This document shows, piece by piece, positions 6,681 to 13,413 of a stretch of 13,508 nucleotides of DNA. How positions within the stretch are numbered: position 1 is the stretch's first letter; each line of letters starts with the position of its first letter. Both the position numbers and the translations under genes were made by a program. The notes under the pieces are model-generated. The model saw only the letters and a list, made by a program, of their open reading frames with translations, ran no database searches and was not told where the DNA came from. Origin of the DNA: Geobacillus icigianus (GTDB lineage: Bacteria; Bacillota; Bacilli; Bacillales; Anoxybacillaceae); NCBI RefSeq assembly GCF_000750005.1, contig NZ_JPYA01000012.1, forward strand, positions 1 to 13,508. Direction: 5' to 3'.

Positions 6681-8201
6681 TTATTGCCCTTTCGTCACCA
6701 TCGCTGTGGTCGCATCACTATGGTTTTGTGCGGCGTCTTCCTGCATCACAATGACCGTCAGCTGACCATGGTTCAATGCGGACAGATCGAGCGTCTTGGA
6801 AAAACTCCCATTCGAGTCCGCCGATGTCCATGCAACAAGCGATTTTTGCCCATCCGTAATGATGATTTGCACCAATGCGTTGCTTTCTGCCGTTCCTGCG
6901 ATCGTATAGGCCGCTTGATTTTGGTTTGTAACGGCTGGCAGGGCGTTCAACGATGGAGCGTCAACAGCGGTATCCTTCCAAACCGTCGTGGTTGCCTCTA
7001 GGCTTACATTGCCTGTAACGCTCGTTTGAACGGCTGTAATGGTAATCAGTCCATCGCTTAACGGCGAAATATCCGCTTCTACGCGGTATCTCCCGTTTTC
7101 GTCCACCGTACCGACTGTGCTGATTTCATTCGTGCCATCGGACAACGTGACCTCCACTTCCGCTCCTGGTTCTCCCTTGCCCGTGACTTCATAAGCGGTT
7201 GCATCTGTGCTGGCATTCACATATCCTTTATTGTCAATAGACGGCTTGGCCGGAGAAGCCAACGATTTGATGAGGACGACGCTTGCCATCCGGCTTTCAT
7301 TCCCCGCCTGATCGATCGTTTTCACACGGATGATGACCTTCCCATCTTTCAGCGAAGACGTATTGATCTCTACTTCATAGTTTCCATCTTCATCTACCAG
7401 CCCGCTTGCCAAGACGGATTTTTTTCCATCGGCAGCCTCCACCACCACTTTCTCTCCAGGCGTGCCTGTCCCTGTGACTGGATACGCTTCATAGTTGAAA
7501 GCGTTAATATATCCTTCATTCAACAGTTCAGGAGCCTCTATGCTCACATCTTTCCGAAGCACGTTCTTCGATTGGCCGCTTTGGTTTCCTGCCGAATCCA
7601 CGCTAACCGCGGAGACCGTCATCTCTCCTTCCGCCAGTTTTCTTGCATCGATCACCGCCCGGAATCTCCCTTTGCCGTCTGCATGCACCGTTTTGGTAAT
7701 GCGCTGCTTTCCATCGCTCAACGAAACCTTCACAACGCTATGGGGTTCTGCTGTTCCTTGAACAGCATAAGCGTTCTGCTGCTTGGCATTGATCCATCCT
7801 TTGTTCGTGATCACCGGAACGGAAGGAGCCTTCGTATCCTTGATCATCTTTTTCTTTACACTGCTGTACTTCTGACCCTTGACGATTTGGATGACAGATA
7901 GGGTTAGCGTCCCGTCCCGTAACGTCGATACGTTGACCGGCGCCTCAAACGCTCCGCTCTTTTGAACAACAGTGTAACGAGTGACAGATGCTTTTCCATC
8001 GGTGATGACAATTTTGATCTTCGCTCCCTTGAGCCCTTTTCCTTTTACGATATACTCTTTTACAGTCGAAGCATTCACCGGCTGTGCACTTTCAATGGCA
8101 AGCTTGGCCGGTTTCGCCGCATATGCTTCAGACTCCGCCGCCCCCACTATGGCTAAACTGACGGCTGCGAAACTAGAAACCACCCATTTTTTCCAACCCA
8201 T
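6681..8201 (-). CDS. Secreted five-repeat bacterial Ig-like protein in iron operon
   Basis: A 506-residue exported protein that is the last gene of operon 2. The ATG at 8201 has AAGGGG upstream, and the next residues (GWKKWVVSS...) form a signal peptide with likely type I cleavage after AYA (residue 28); the ATG-like extension to 8261 overlaps the permease and is not used. The mature part is five tandem Ig-like modules of about 90-98 residues: ~34-125, 126-223, 224-318, 319-416 and 417-506. Each has the pattern (W/Y)(I/V)NA or similar, YxVxGxG, a DG turn, DxxGxF/Y and SxLxDG, and modules are joined by KDT...AP-type linkers. There is no LPXTG, SLH domain or C-terminal membrane helix, and little cysteine. 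Only 13 bases separate it from the permease stop, so it is probably co-translated with the transporter. Its role (scaffold, wall-binding or ligand-capture partner) is unknown. Confidence 0.85.
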   Translation of the reverse strand: MGWKKWVVSSFAAVSLAIVGAAESEAYAAKPAKLAIESAQPVNASTVKEYIVKGKGLKGAKIKIVITDGKASVTRYTVVQKSGAFEAPVNVSTLRDGTLTLSVIQIVKGQKYSSVKKKMIKDTKAPSVPVITNKGWINAKQQNAYAVQGTAEPHSVVKVSLSDGKQRITKTVHADGKGRFRAVIDARKLAEGEMTVSAVSVDSAGNQSGQSKNVLRKDVSIEAPELLNEGYINAFNYEAYPVTGTGTPGEKVVVEAADGKKSVLASGLVDEDGNYEVEINTSSLKDGKVIIRVKTIDQAGNESRMASVVLIKSLASPAKPSIDNKGYVNASTDATAYEVTGKGEPGAEVEVTLSDGTNEISTVGTVDENGRYRVEADISPLSDGLITITAVQTSVTGNVSLEATTTVWKDTAVDAPSLNALPAVTNQNQAAYTIAGTAESNALVQIIITDGQKSLVAWTSADSNGSFSKTLDLSALNHGQLTVIVMQEDAAQNHSDATTAMVTKGQ

Positions 8202-8214
8202 ACCGATCCCCTTT

Positions 8215-9198
8215 TCATGATAATTTTGCTCGTCGAAGCAGAAAGAGAAAATACGGCGCACCGATGAAGGCCGTTAAGATGCCGACCGGAATTTCGATTG
8301 GCGCCGCGATGGTTCTTCCCACCGTATCCGCGCCGATCATCAACATCGCTCCTAATAAGGCGCTGACCGGAATGAGCCGCTGATAATCCGCCCTTGTCAA
8401 CAAACGGGCGAGATGGGGGATGACGAGTCCCACAAATCCGATCGGACCCGATACGGCCACGGCGCTTCCGCACAAACCGACCGCGATGAGGAAGATCAGG
8501 AAGCGCGCCGCCTGAACACGCATTCCCAAGCTTGCGGCGACATCATCGTGCAACTGCAAGACATTCAGGCGGCGATAACAAAGGTAAGCCAACGCGAGCC
8601 CCATCACCGACCAAGGAACAATGAGAGCAACATGTTCCCATGTCCGTCCCCATAAACTCCCCGCCAACCAAATGACCGCAGCATCAATCCCTTTGGTCGC
8701 AAAAACCAAAATCCCCGTAACAGCCGCCTGAAACAAGGCGTCAAAAGCAATCCCTGATAGAGCAAACCGCCCTTTATCCATCCCTTTCTTCCAGGCAAAC
8801 GCATACACGCAAAGGCCGGCGAAGAGAGCCCCGAAAAAGGTGGCAAACGGCAGGCCGCTGGCAGGAAAGTGCGGAATGATCAGCAATGCCAGCACGGCAA
8901 ACAAGCTGGCGCCAGCCGTCATTCCAATGACATTCGGAGCGGCAAGCGGGTTTTGCGTCACGGCTTGCAACAGCGCCCCCGATACGGCGAGGTTGGCACC
9001 GACAAACATCCCAACCAATATTCTTGGCAAGCGATATTCCCACACGATTTCCCCGTTGAGGGAAGACGTTCGGTTGAACAATGCCTGCCATACTTGCGAA
9101 ACAGGGATTTTCACATCCCCGAAACAAGCGGCGAGAGGCACGATGATGACAAGAAGCAACGCCAAACCGGCCACAAGTCCCAAATCACGCTTACGCAT
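8215..9198 (-). CDS. FecCD-family permease 2 of siderophore-type importer
   Basis: Second membrane subunit of the operon 2 importer, 327 residues with the BtuC/FecCD helices. Blocks seen: EYRLPRILVG, NPLAAPNVIGMTAGAS, HDDVAASLG (ATPase-coupling region), GPIGFVGLVIPHLARLL and EIPVGILTAFIGAPYF. The ATG at 9198 lies 8 bases inside the end of the preceding permease gene and uses an AGGGAG site within it, so the two are coupled. It would form a heterodimer with permease 1, like YfiZ-YfhA or FeuB-FeuC in Bacillus subtilis. The cargo is most likely a ferric siderophore. Confidence 0.93.
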   Translation of the reverse strand: MRKRDLGLVAGLALLLVIIVPLAACFGDVKIPVSQVWQALFNRTSSLNGEIVWEYRLPRILVGMFVGANLAVSGALLQAVTQNPLAAPNVIGMTAGASLFAVLALLIIPHFPASGLPFATFFGALFAGLCVYAFAWKKGMDKGRFALSGIAFDALFQAAVTGILVFATKGIDAAVIWLAGSLWGRTWEHVALIVPWSVMGLALAYLCYRRLNVLQLHDDVAASLGMRVQAARFLIFLIAVGLCGSAVAVSGPIGFVGLVIPHLARLLTRADYQRLIPVSALLGAMLMIGADTVGRTIAAPIEIPVGILTAFIGAPYFLFLLRRAKLS

Positions 9199-10198
9199 TC
9201 CATTCTCCCTGCTTCCTAATCAAATACAAAAAGTATGGGCAACCAATGGCGGCGGTAAACACCCCGACGGGAAGTTCAATCGGCTGCGCCACTAAGCGTG
9301 CAAGCAAGTCCGCCATCAAAAGCAACATTCCCCCGCACAAGGCGCTGACTGGAATGATATGCCGATAATTCACACCGACCATTTTTCGGACGATGTGCGG
9401 GATCATCAAGCCTATAAACCCGATCACCCCGGATACGGACACCGCACTTCCAGCCAAAATAATAATGATGACTGCCATCACTGTTTTGAGAATTCCCACG
9501 TGAATACCAAGCCCTTTCGCTGTATCATCGCCCAGCTCCAACAGATCCAGTTTCGAAGCGATCATGATGGAGACAAGCAAGCCGGCGAGAGACCATGGCG
9601 CGATCATCGAAAAATGACGCCATGTCAATCCATTTAACCCGCCGGCCAACCAGGCATATACGGCGGCCGCATCTTGACCAAGCAAGACCAAAATTCCAAC
9701 CGTGATCGCATGCAAAAATGCGCTGACAGCCACTCCGGCAAGGGTCAAACGAACCGGGGAAAGAGCGCCTCTCTTCAAGGACAAACTGTATACGAGAGCC
9801 CCTCCAACCGCCGCCCCCAAAAAGACAAGGGGAGAAAAGAAAAACAGGGGAAGGCCGGCAAAAAAATATTCGATAAGGACAACCACCACAGCAGCGCCGC
9901 CCGACACCCCCATGATTTTCGGCTCAGCCATCGGATTCTTGGTTAAGCACTGCATCATCGCGCCAGCGACCGCCAGATTCGCCCCAATCAAAACCGCTAG
10001 AAGGGCGCGGGGAAAGCGCAGATCCCAAACCACCGTTCGTGCTTTGGATCCATCGTCATGAAAAAGAACATCGATCACCTTTTGAACCGGCACGAAAAAC
10101 GGACCAGAGACCAACGAAACGATCATCAACAAAACGATGCCCAATCCTGCTATGGAGCTGATCCATATGGCTTTTTTTCCGTATGTCAAAGATGACAT
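9191..10198 (-). CDS. FecCD-family permease 1 of siderophore-type importer
   Basis: First membrane subunit of the operon 2 importer, 335 residues. Family blocks in order: DLRFPRALLAVLIGANLAVAG, KNPMAEPKIMGVSGGAA, GDDTAKGLGIHVG, VIGFIGLMIPHIVRKMVG and ELPVGVFTAAIGCPYF. The ATG at 10198 is 21 bases after the binding-protein stop; the upstream ATGGGG is a modest ribosome site, consistent with coupling to the gene before it. It ends inside the start of permease 2. The pairing of two non-identical permeases with one receptor is the layout of the B. subtilis yfiYZ-yfhA and feu siderophore operons, which also lack their own ATPase. Confidence 0.93.
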   Translation of the reverse strand: MSSLTYGKKAIWISSIAGLGIVLLMIVSLVSGPFFVPVQKVIDVLFHDDGSKARTVVWDLRFPRALLAVLIGANLAVAGAMMQCLTKNPMAEPKIMGVSGGAAVVVVLIEYFFAGLPLFFFSPLVFLGAAVGGALVYSLSLKRGALSPVRLTLAGVAVSAFLHAITVGILVLLGQDAAAVYAWLAGGLNGLTWRHFSMIAPWSLAGLLVSIMIASKLDLLELGDDTAKGLGIHVGILKTVMAVIIIILAGSAVSVSGVIGFIGLMIPHIVRKMVGVNYRHIIPVSALCGGMLLLMADLLARLVAQPIELPVGVFTAAIGCPYFLYLIRKQGEWNA

Positions 10199-10219
10199 CC
10201 TCTCGCTAGCCCCATCCCA

Positions 10220-11161
10220 TCACTGATAGCGTTTTAAAATGGATGCTGCTTCTTTTACAATCAATTTCGCTGCCAACGGTCCCCGACTGCGAGACCAAAG
10301 ATCGCGATTGACTTCCACCACCCGCTTCTTTTTCACCGCTTTTAATTGGGACCAAATCGGGTTGGCTTTCACTTTTTTCAGATCATTCTTCCCAGGATCT
10401 GTATAGGCAAACAGCACATCTGGGTCGATTTCTAAAATTCGTTCTAAACTTACCGTTTTAAAGTCGGAGTATTCATCCCCTTTTTCCTTAAAGGCATAAT
10501 CCGCCTTAAGGGCAGTAAAAATCGATCCAGAGAATGAGTTGTCCTGCCATACGTTAATGCCATCTTTATTGACGAAAAAGCCCAATACACGAAGATTTTT
10601 ATCTTTTAATTTTGCTTGTTGCGATTTCAATTCTTTATAAAACTGGTTCACGAACGATTTTGCCTTCGCCTTCCGGCCTAAGATGTCTCCCAATACAAGG
10701 AGCTGGTTCATCGCCTCTTTGTAGCTGTTTGCGCGGAATCCCGCCACGGGTGCAATCTTTTTCAACTGAGGAATCATCGCTTTATGAAACTCAAATTCAT
10801 GGTCGATAATGATTAAATCCGGTTTGAGCGCTGCAATTCTCTCCAAACTCGGGGCGCTAAGAGCCCCAACGCTCGGTACACCTTTTAATTTATTGCGCAA
10901 GTATGTAGGCACCGTTCCCGAATTCGAAATCGTATAGCCCACCGGCTTTAATCCTAACGTAACCACGGCATCGGTCCCCGCCATGCTTAACGTGACAATC
11001 CGCTTCGGGGTTCCCTTAATCACCAGCTTGCCAAGCTCTGTTTTAAACACCCTTGTCTTGGCTGCAGCCTGCACCGATGCGGCCGGTTGAGCCAATGGCA
11101 CAAGCAGCACGAGCAGCGCCATCAGCACGGCAAGAAGAGAAGTCCATTTTTTCTGTACCAC
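10220..11161 (-). CDS. Siderophore-type substrate-binding protein, secreted without any cysteine
   Basis: Extracytoplasmic receptor of the operon 2 importer, 313 residues with the class III binding fold: TPKRIVTLSMAGTDAVVTLGL and SLERIAALKPDLIII in lobe 1; SLERILEIDPDVLFAYTDPG and LWSRSRGPLAAKLIVKEA in lobe 2, the last typical of FeuA/YfiY-like siderophore receptors. The start is GTG at 11161 with AAGGGGG about ten bases upstream; the nearer ATG is followed at once by TAA. The N-terminus is a signal peptide with type I cleavage after VQA (residue 32). The whole protein contains no cysteine, so it cannot be a lipoprotein, which is unusual for a Bacillus iron receptor. First gene of operon 2, behind a Fur-controlled promoter. 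Hydroxamate or catecholate specificity cannot be told. Confidence 0.9.
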   Translation of the reverse strand: MVQKKWTSLLAVLMALLVLLVPLAQPAASVQAAAKTRVFKTELGKLVIKGTPKRIVTLSMAGTDAVVTLGLKPVGYTISNSGTVPTYLRNKLKGVPSVGALSAPSLERIAALKPDLIIIDHEFEFHKAMIPQLKKIAPVAGFRANSYKEAMNQLLVLGDILGRKAKAKSFVNQFYKELKSQQAKLKDKNLRVLGFFVNKDGINVWQDNSFSGSIFTALKADYAFKEKGDEYSDFKTVSLERILEIDPDVLFAYTDPGKNDLKKVKANPIWSQLKAVKKKRVVEVNRDLWSRSRGPLAAKLIVKEAASILKRYQ

Positions 11162-11195
11162 GTTACATATTCCCCCTTCAACTTCTATTTAATAA

Positions 11196-11210
11196 TGATA
11201 ATCCTTATCA
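11196..11210. promoter_or_regulatory. Fur box of operon 2 (strong)
   Basis: TGATAATCCTTATCA matches the 7-1-7 Fur consensus TGATAATNATTATCA with one mismatch. It lies just downstream of the operon 2 -10 element and about 35 bases before the binding-protein start, a classical repressor position. Confidence 0.8.
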
Positions 11211-11216
11211 ATCGAG

Positions 11217-11246
11217 ATCATAATTGATATTGAATATCTTTGTCAA
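11217..11246 (-). promoter_or_regulatory. Sigma-A-type promoter of operon 2
   Basis: Minus-strand TTGACA (11246-11241) and TATGAT (11222-11217), 5/6 to the -10 consensus, are 18 bases apart. The architecture is the same as that of operon 1: TTGACA, 18-base spacer with a Fur-like palindrome, then a second Fur box. Confidence 0.7.
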
Positions 11247-11252
11247 TAAAAT
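11224..11252 (+). promoter_or_regulatory. Divergent promoter for the FAD oxidoreductase gene
   Basis: On the plus strand TTGATA (11224-11229) and TAAAAT (11247-11252), each 5/6 to consensus, are exactly 17 bases apart. The -35/-10 elements overlap those of operon 2 on the other strand. A transcript would have a leader of about 155 bases before the oxidoreductase start. The palindromic nature of Fur sites can create such matches by chance, so this is a prediction. Confidence 0.5.
11225..11239. promoter_or_regulatory. Weak second Fur-like box of operon 2
   Basis: TGATATTGAATATCT is a near-palindrome with three mismatches to the 7-1-7 Fur consensus. It lies in the spacer of both the minus-strand promoter and the divergent plus-strand promoter, so one bound dimer could affect both. 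Confidence 0.5.
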
Positions 11253-11397
11253 GATAAAAAATCCTTTGTCTTTCCCCCATCAACATGCCGCTTCATCCAT
11301 GATGCCGCATTTCTTCATCAATGAGCTAGTGGAGATTGACTTGGTCGCAACGAATAAACCAAATGATTCCGGTCATGCTAAAAGCGAACCTTGGTGT

Positions 11398-12642
11398 GGA
11401 AGGAGACGAACAAACATGAACTTACAATCCGGCAAATTGTACTGGCCCACCACCTTGCCAGCCCCGCCGAGCTACCCGGTCTTGGAGGAAGATATTGACT
11501 GCGATGTACTCATTATTGGCGCAGGCACCTCGGGCGCCCAATGCGCCTACTTCCTGAGCGACACCGACCTTGACATCGTCGTCGTCGACAAGCGAAAAGC
11601 GGGACAGGGGAGCACGGCTGTCAACACCGCCCTCATTCAATACTTGGGGGAAAAAATGTTTTTCGAGCTGATCAACAGTTTTGGCGAAGCATACGCAGCC
11701 CGGCATCTCAAGCTTTGCGAACAGGCCATCCGCGATCTCGCTCAGGCTGCCGGAAAGCTGCCGCTCGATTGCGAATTTGTCACCCGCGACAGTTTGTATT
11801 ACGCCAGCTCTTCTGAAGATGTAAGCAAGTTGGAAAGCGAATACGCCGCTCTCCAGAAACACGGCTTTGCCGTCGAATGGTGGACGGAAGAGCAAATCGC
11901 CCGCCACTACCCGTTCCGCAGACCCGCGGCGATGCTGACGAAAAACGATGGCGAAGTCAATCCATACAAACTGACGATCGGCTTGCTTGAATACGCCAAA
12001 AACCGCGGTATCCGCCTGTTCGAACAAACCGAAATCAACGGAAAAAAACTAGAAAAAGACAAAGCGATATTTTATACGAAAACAGGAGCGGTCATCCAAG
12101 CAAAATCCGTCATCATCGCCGCGGGATATGAAACGTTAGATTTCAAAAAGGACCGGAACGCTGTGTTGACGAGCACGTACGCGGTAGTCACCAATCCGGT
12201 CGATGATTTCTCGAGCTGGTACAACCGGACGCTCATCTGGGAAACCGCCCGTCCCTACATTTACATGCGGACGACCGCTGACAACCGCGTGATCATTGGC
12301 GGGTTGGATGAAGATACGACCTACGCCGATGAACGCGACGCGAAACTCATCCATAAGCGCGACCAGTTGATCGCCGAATTCAACCAGCGCTTCCCCACCA
12401 TCAACGTGCAGCCGGAATTTTACCTCGGCGCCTACTACGCGGGCACGCATGACGGCTTGCCGATCATCGGGGTGTATGACGAATATCCGAACTGCTATTT
12501 CGTCTATGCTTACGGGGACAACGGGGCGGTCTACAGCATGGTGCTTGCCAAATGCCTGCGCGACTGGATCGCAGCCGGCCGAAGCGATGACGCCCAACTC
12601 TATCTGCCCGAGCGCCCCTTGGCCTCCACGCTGCGGACGTGA
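11398..12642 (+). CDS. FAD-dependent oxidoreductase (DAO/glycine-oxidase-like family)
   Basis: Predicted flavoprotein oxidoreductase; the coding part is 11416-12642 (408 residues) and the listed range also includes its AAGGAG ribosome site at 11398-11405. The FAD-binding Rossmann motif DVLIIGAGTSGAQCAYFL is at residues 30-47 (GxGxxG, 35-40), with the acidic residue ending strand 2 in VVVDKR (D58). GSTAVNTALIQY (65-76) is the second FAD-contact block, and DGLPIIG near the C-terminus is the DAO-family late motif. No Rieske domain or membrane segment is seen. The frame is open further upstream to 11224, but that part does not look like protein of this family. The gene is divergent from operon 2 and may share its Fur control. 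The substrate (amine or amino acid) is unknown; a link to iron is inferred from position only. Confidence 0.85.
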   Translation, partial: GRRRTNMNLQSGKLYWPTTLPAPPSYPVLEEDIDCDVLIIGAGTSGAQCAYFLSDTDLDIVVVDKRKAGQGSTAVNTALIQYLGEKMFFELINSFGEAYAARHLKLCEQAIRDLAQAAGKLPLDCEFVTRDSLYYASSSEDVSKLESEYAALQKHGFAVEWWTEEQIARHYPFRRPAAMLTKNDGEVNPYKLTIGLLEYAKNRGIRLFEQTEINGKKLEKDKAIFYTKTGAVIQAKSVIIAAGYETLDFKKDRNAVLTSTYAVVTNPVDDFSSWYNRTLIWETARPYIYMRTTADNRVIIGGLDEDTTYADERDAKLIHKRDQLIAEFNQRFPTINVQPEFYLGAYYAGTHDGLPIIGVYDEYPNCYFVYAYGDNGAVYSMVLAKCLRDWIAAGRSDDAQLYLPERPLASTLRT

Positions 12643-13074
12643 TCATACCTTTTCGCGCACACGGACGGTCACAAAACGATCGTTCCTCATGGGCTGGGGC
12701 AAAAACCAAAGGCTGGAAACAGAGATGGGGATCGAAAAGGGCGGCCCTTGGCCTTAAGGCAAGTACAGGATGTCCAACCAATGTTTCAGCGCATCGGCAG
12801 GAGGAAAAGGGGGGCAACACACGCGGAACCCCCCTCCCTCTCCCCAGCCAAATTCGCCGACTTCACTCCGCTTGTCCTTTGAGACCAACTTTTGCGCCTA
12901 ATTCCGCAAGCCGCATACCAATCTATGGTGAATAGCGACTCTGCTAACACCATCTTTTTCTATCAGCCGTCTTCAATGCAAAAGCTCTTTTTAAGCCATT
13001 GAGTATATGAGATCATAGAATTGTTTAAAGAGAAAATACAATTGATATCAGTGGAATCCAAGGAATGATGTTGA
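12643..13074. other. 432-base region without a recognisable gene
   Basis: No frame here resembles a known protein. The base composition falls from GC-rich next to the oxidoreductase to AT-rich at the right. It includes a perfect 10-bp palindrome GCCTTAAGGC near 12750-12760 and the G/C-run hairpin at 12809-12834. A short minus-strand frame near 12925-12875 (MRLAELGAKVGLKGQAE) is protein-like but isolated between stops, and may be a gene remnant. Confidence 0.5.
12809..12834 (-). terminator. Candidate weak terminator downstream of the small minus-strand gene
   Basis: GGGGGG (12809-12814) and CCCCCC (12829-12834) can form a six-pair stem with a 14-base loop; on the minus strand it is followed by TTTTCC. 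The T run is short and the distance to the small gene is over 200 bases, so this is a tentative call. Confidence 0.3.
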
Positions 13075-13290
13075 TTACTTGATAATTGTCATATTACCTC
13101 CCCATACTGCTCCTGCAGCAGTACCAACCTCAACTTTCTGTTTGTTACCTCCACTTAGGACCATTTCAATCGTTCCACCAGTTGCCGCTCCCCAAGCTGC
13201 CCCTTTAGCAGCACCATTAGCAATGGATTTTTGAAGGAATTTCGGATCGTTCGGGAAAGCTTTGTGTAAAAGACTGGAAATGGAACTCAT
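13075..13290 (-). CDS. 71-residue glycine-zipper peptide, possible bacteriocin-like or membrane-active protein
   Basis: Small protein with start ATG at 13290 and GGGGGAG eight bases upstream; a longer frame to 13326 adds residues before that ribosome site and is rejected. The N-terminal ~24 residues are amphipathic (SSLLHKAFPNDPKFLQKSI). Then two Gly/Ala helices follow: G26, G30, G34, G38 (GxxxG three times) and G56, G60, G64, with a WG pair in each (W33-G34, W63-G64), joined by a polar loop GGNKQKVE. This helix-loop-helix layout suits membrane insertion or tight packing. I do not recognise the family. No classical double-glycine leader of 15-25 residues or transport gene is visible, so a bacteriocin role is only a possibility. 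It lies in very AT-rich DNA next to a small membrane-protein gene. Confidence 0.6.
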   Translation of the reverse strand: MSSISSLLHKAFPNDPKFLQKSIANGAAKGAAWGAATGGTIEMVLSGGNKQKVEVGTAAGAVWGGNMTIIK

Positions 13291-13304
13291 AAAATTTCTC
13301 CCCC

Positions 13305-13343
13305 CAAAATATATATAAATATTCAAAATATATATAATACATT
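13305..13343. repeat. Tandem repeat of ~19 bases in the leader of the small gene
   Basis: The 14-base sequence CAAAATATATATAA occurs at 13305-13318 and again, identically, at 13324-13337, a period of 19 bases, in the untranslated leader of the 71-residue peptide gene. It could be an operator or merely low-complexity AT sequence. Confidence 0.55.
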
Positions 13344-13347
13344 GAAT

Positions 13348-13376
13348 ATATTACTATATATACTATCATATGTAAA
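13348..13376 (-). promoter_or_regulatory. Candidate promoter of the small peptide gene
   Basis: Minus-strand TTTACA (13376-13371) and TAATAT (13353-13348) are separated by 17 bases, giving a leader of about 50 bases. The surrounding sequence is so AT-rich (7 G/C in 13321-13380) that chance matches are likely. Confidence 0.4.
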
Positions 13377-13413
13377 TATTACCATATAAATAGTTTTATA
13401 TTTTACATTCTTT

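Noticed and set aside
8202..8261. Longer N-terminus of the Ig-like protein
   Set aside because: It overlaps the permease end and would bury the signal peptide; the ATG at 8201 has a ribosome site and starts a normal signal peptide.
6600..11260. Direct repeats or IS ends flanking operon 2
   Set aside because: Only a short A-rich match (about eight bases) was seen at the two sides; no inverted terminal repeats or transposase.
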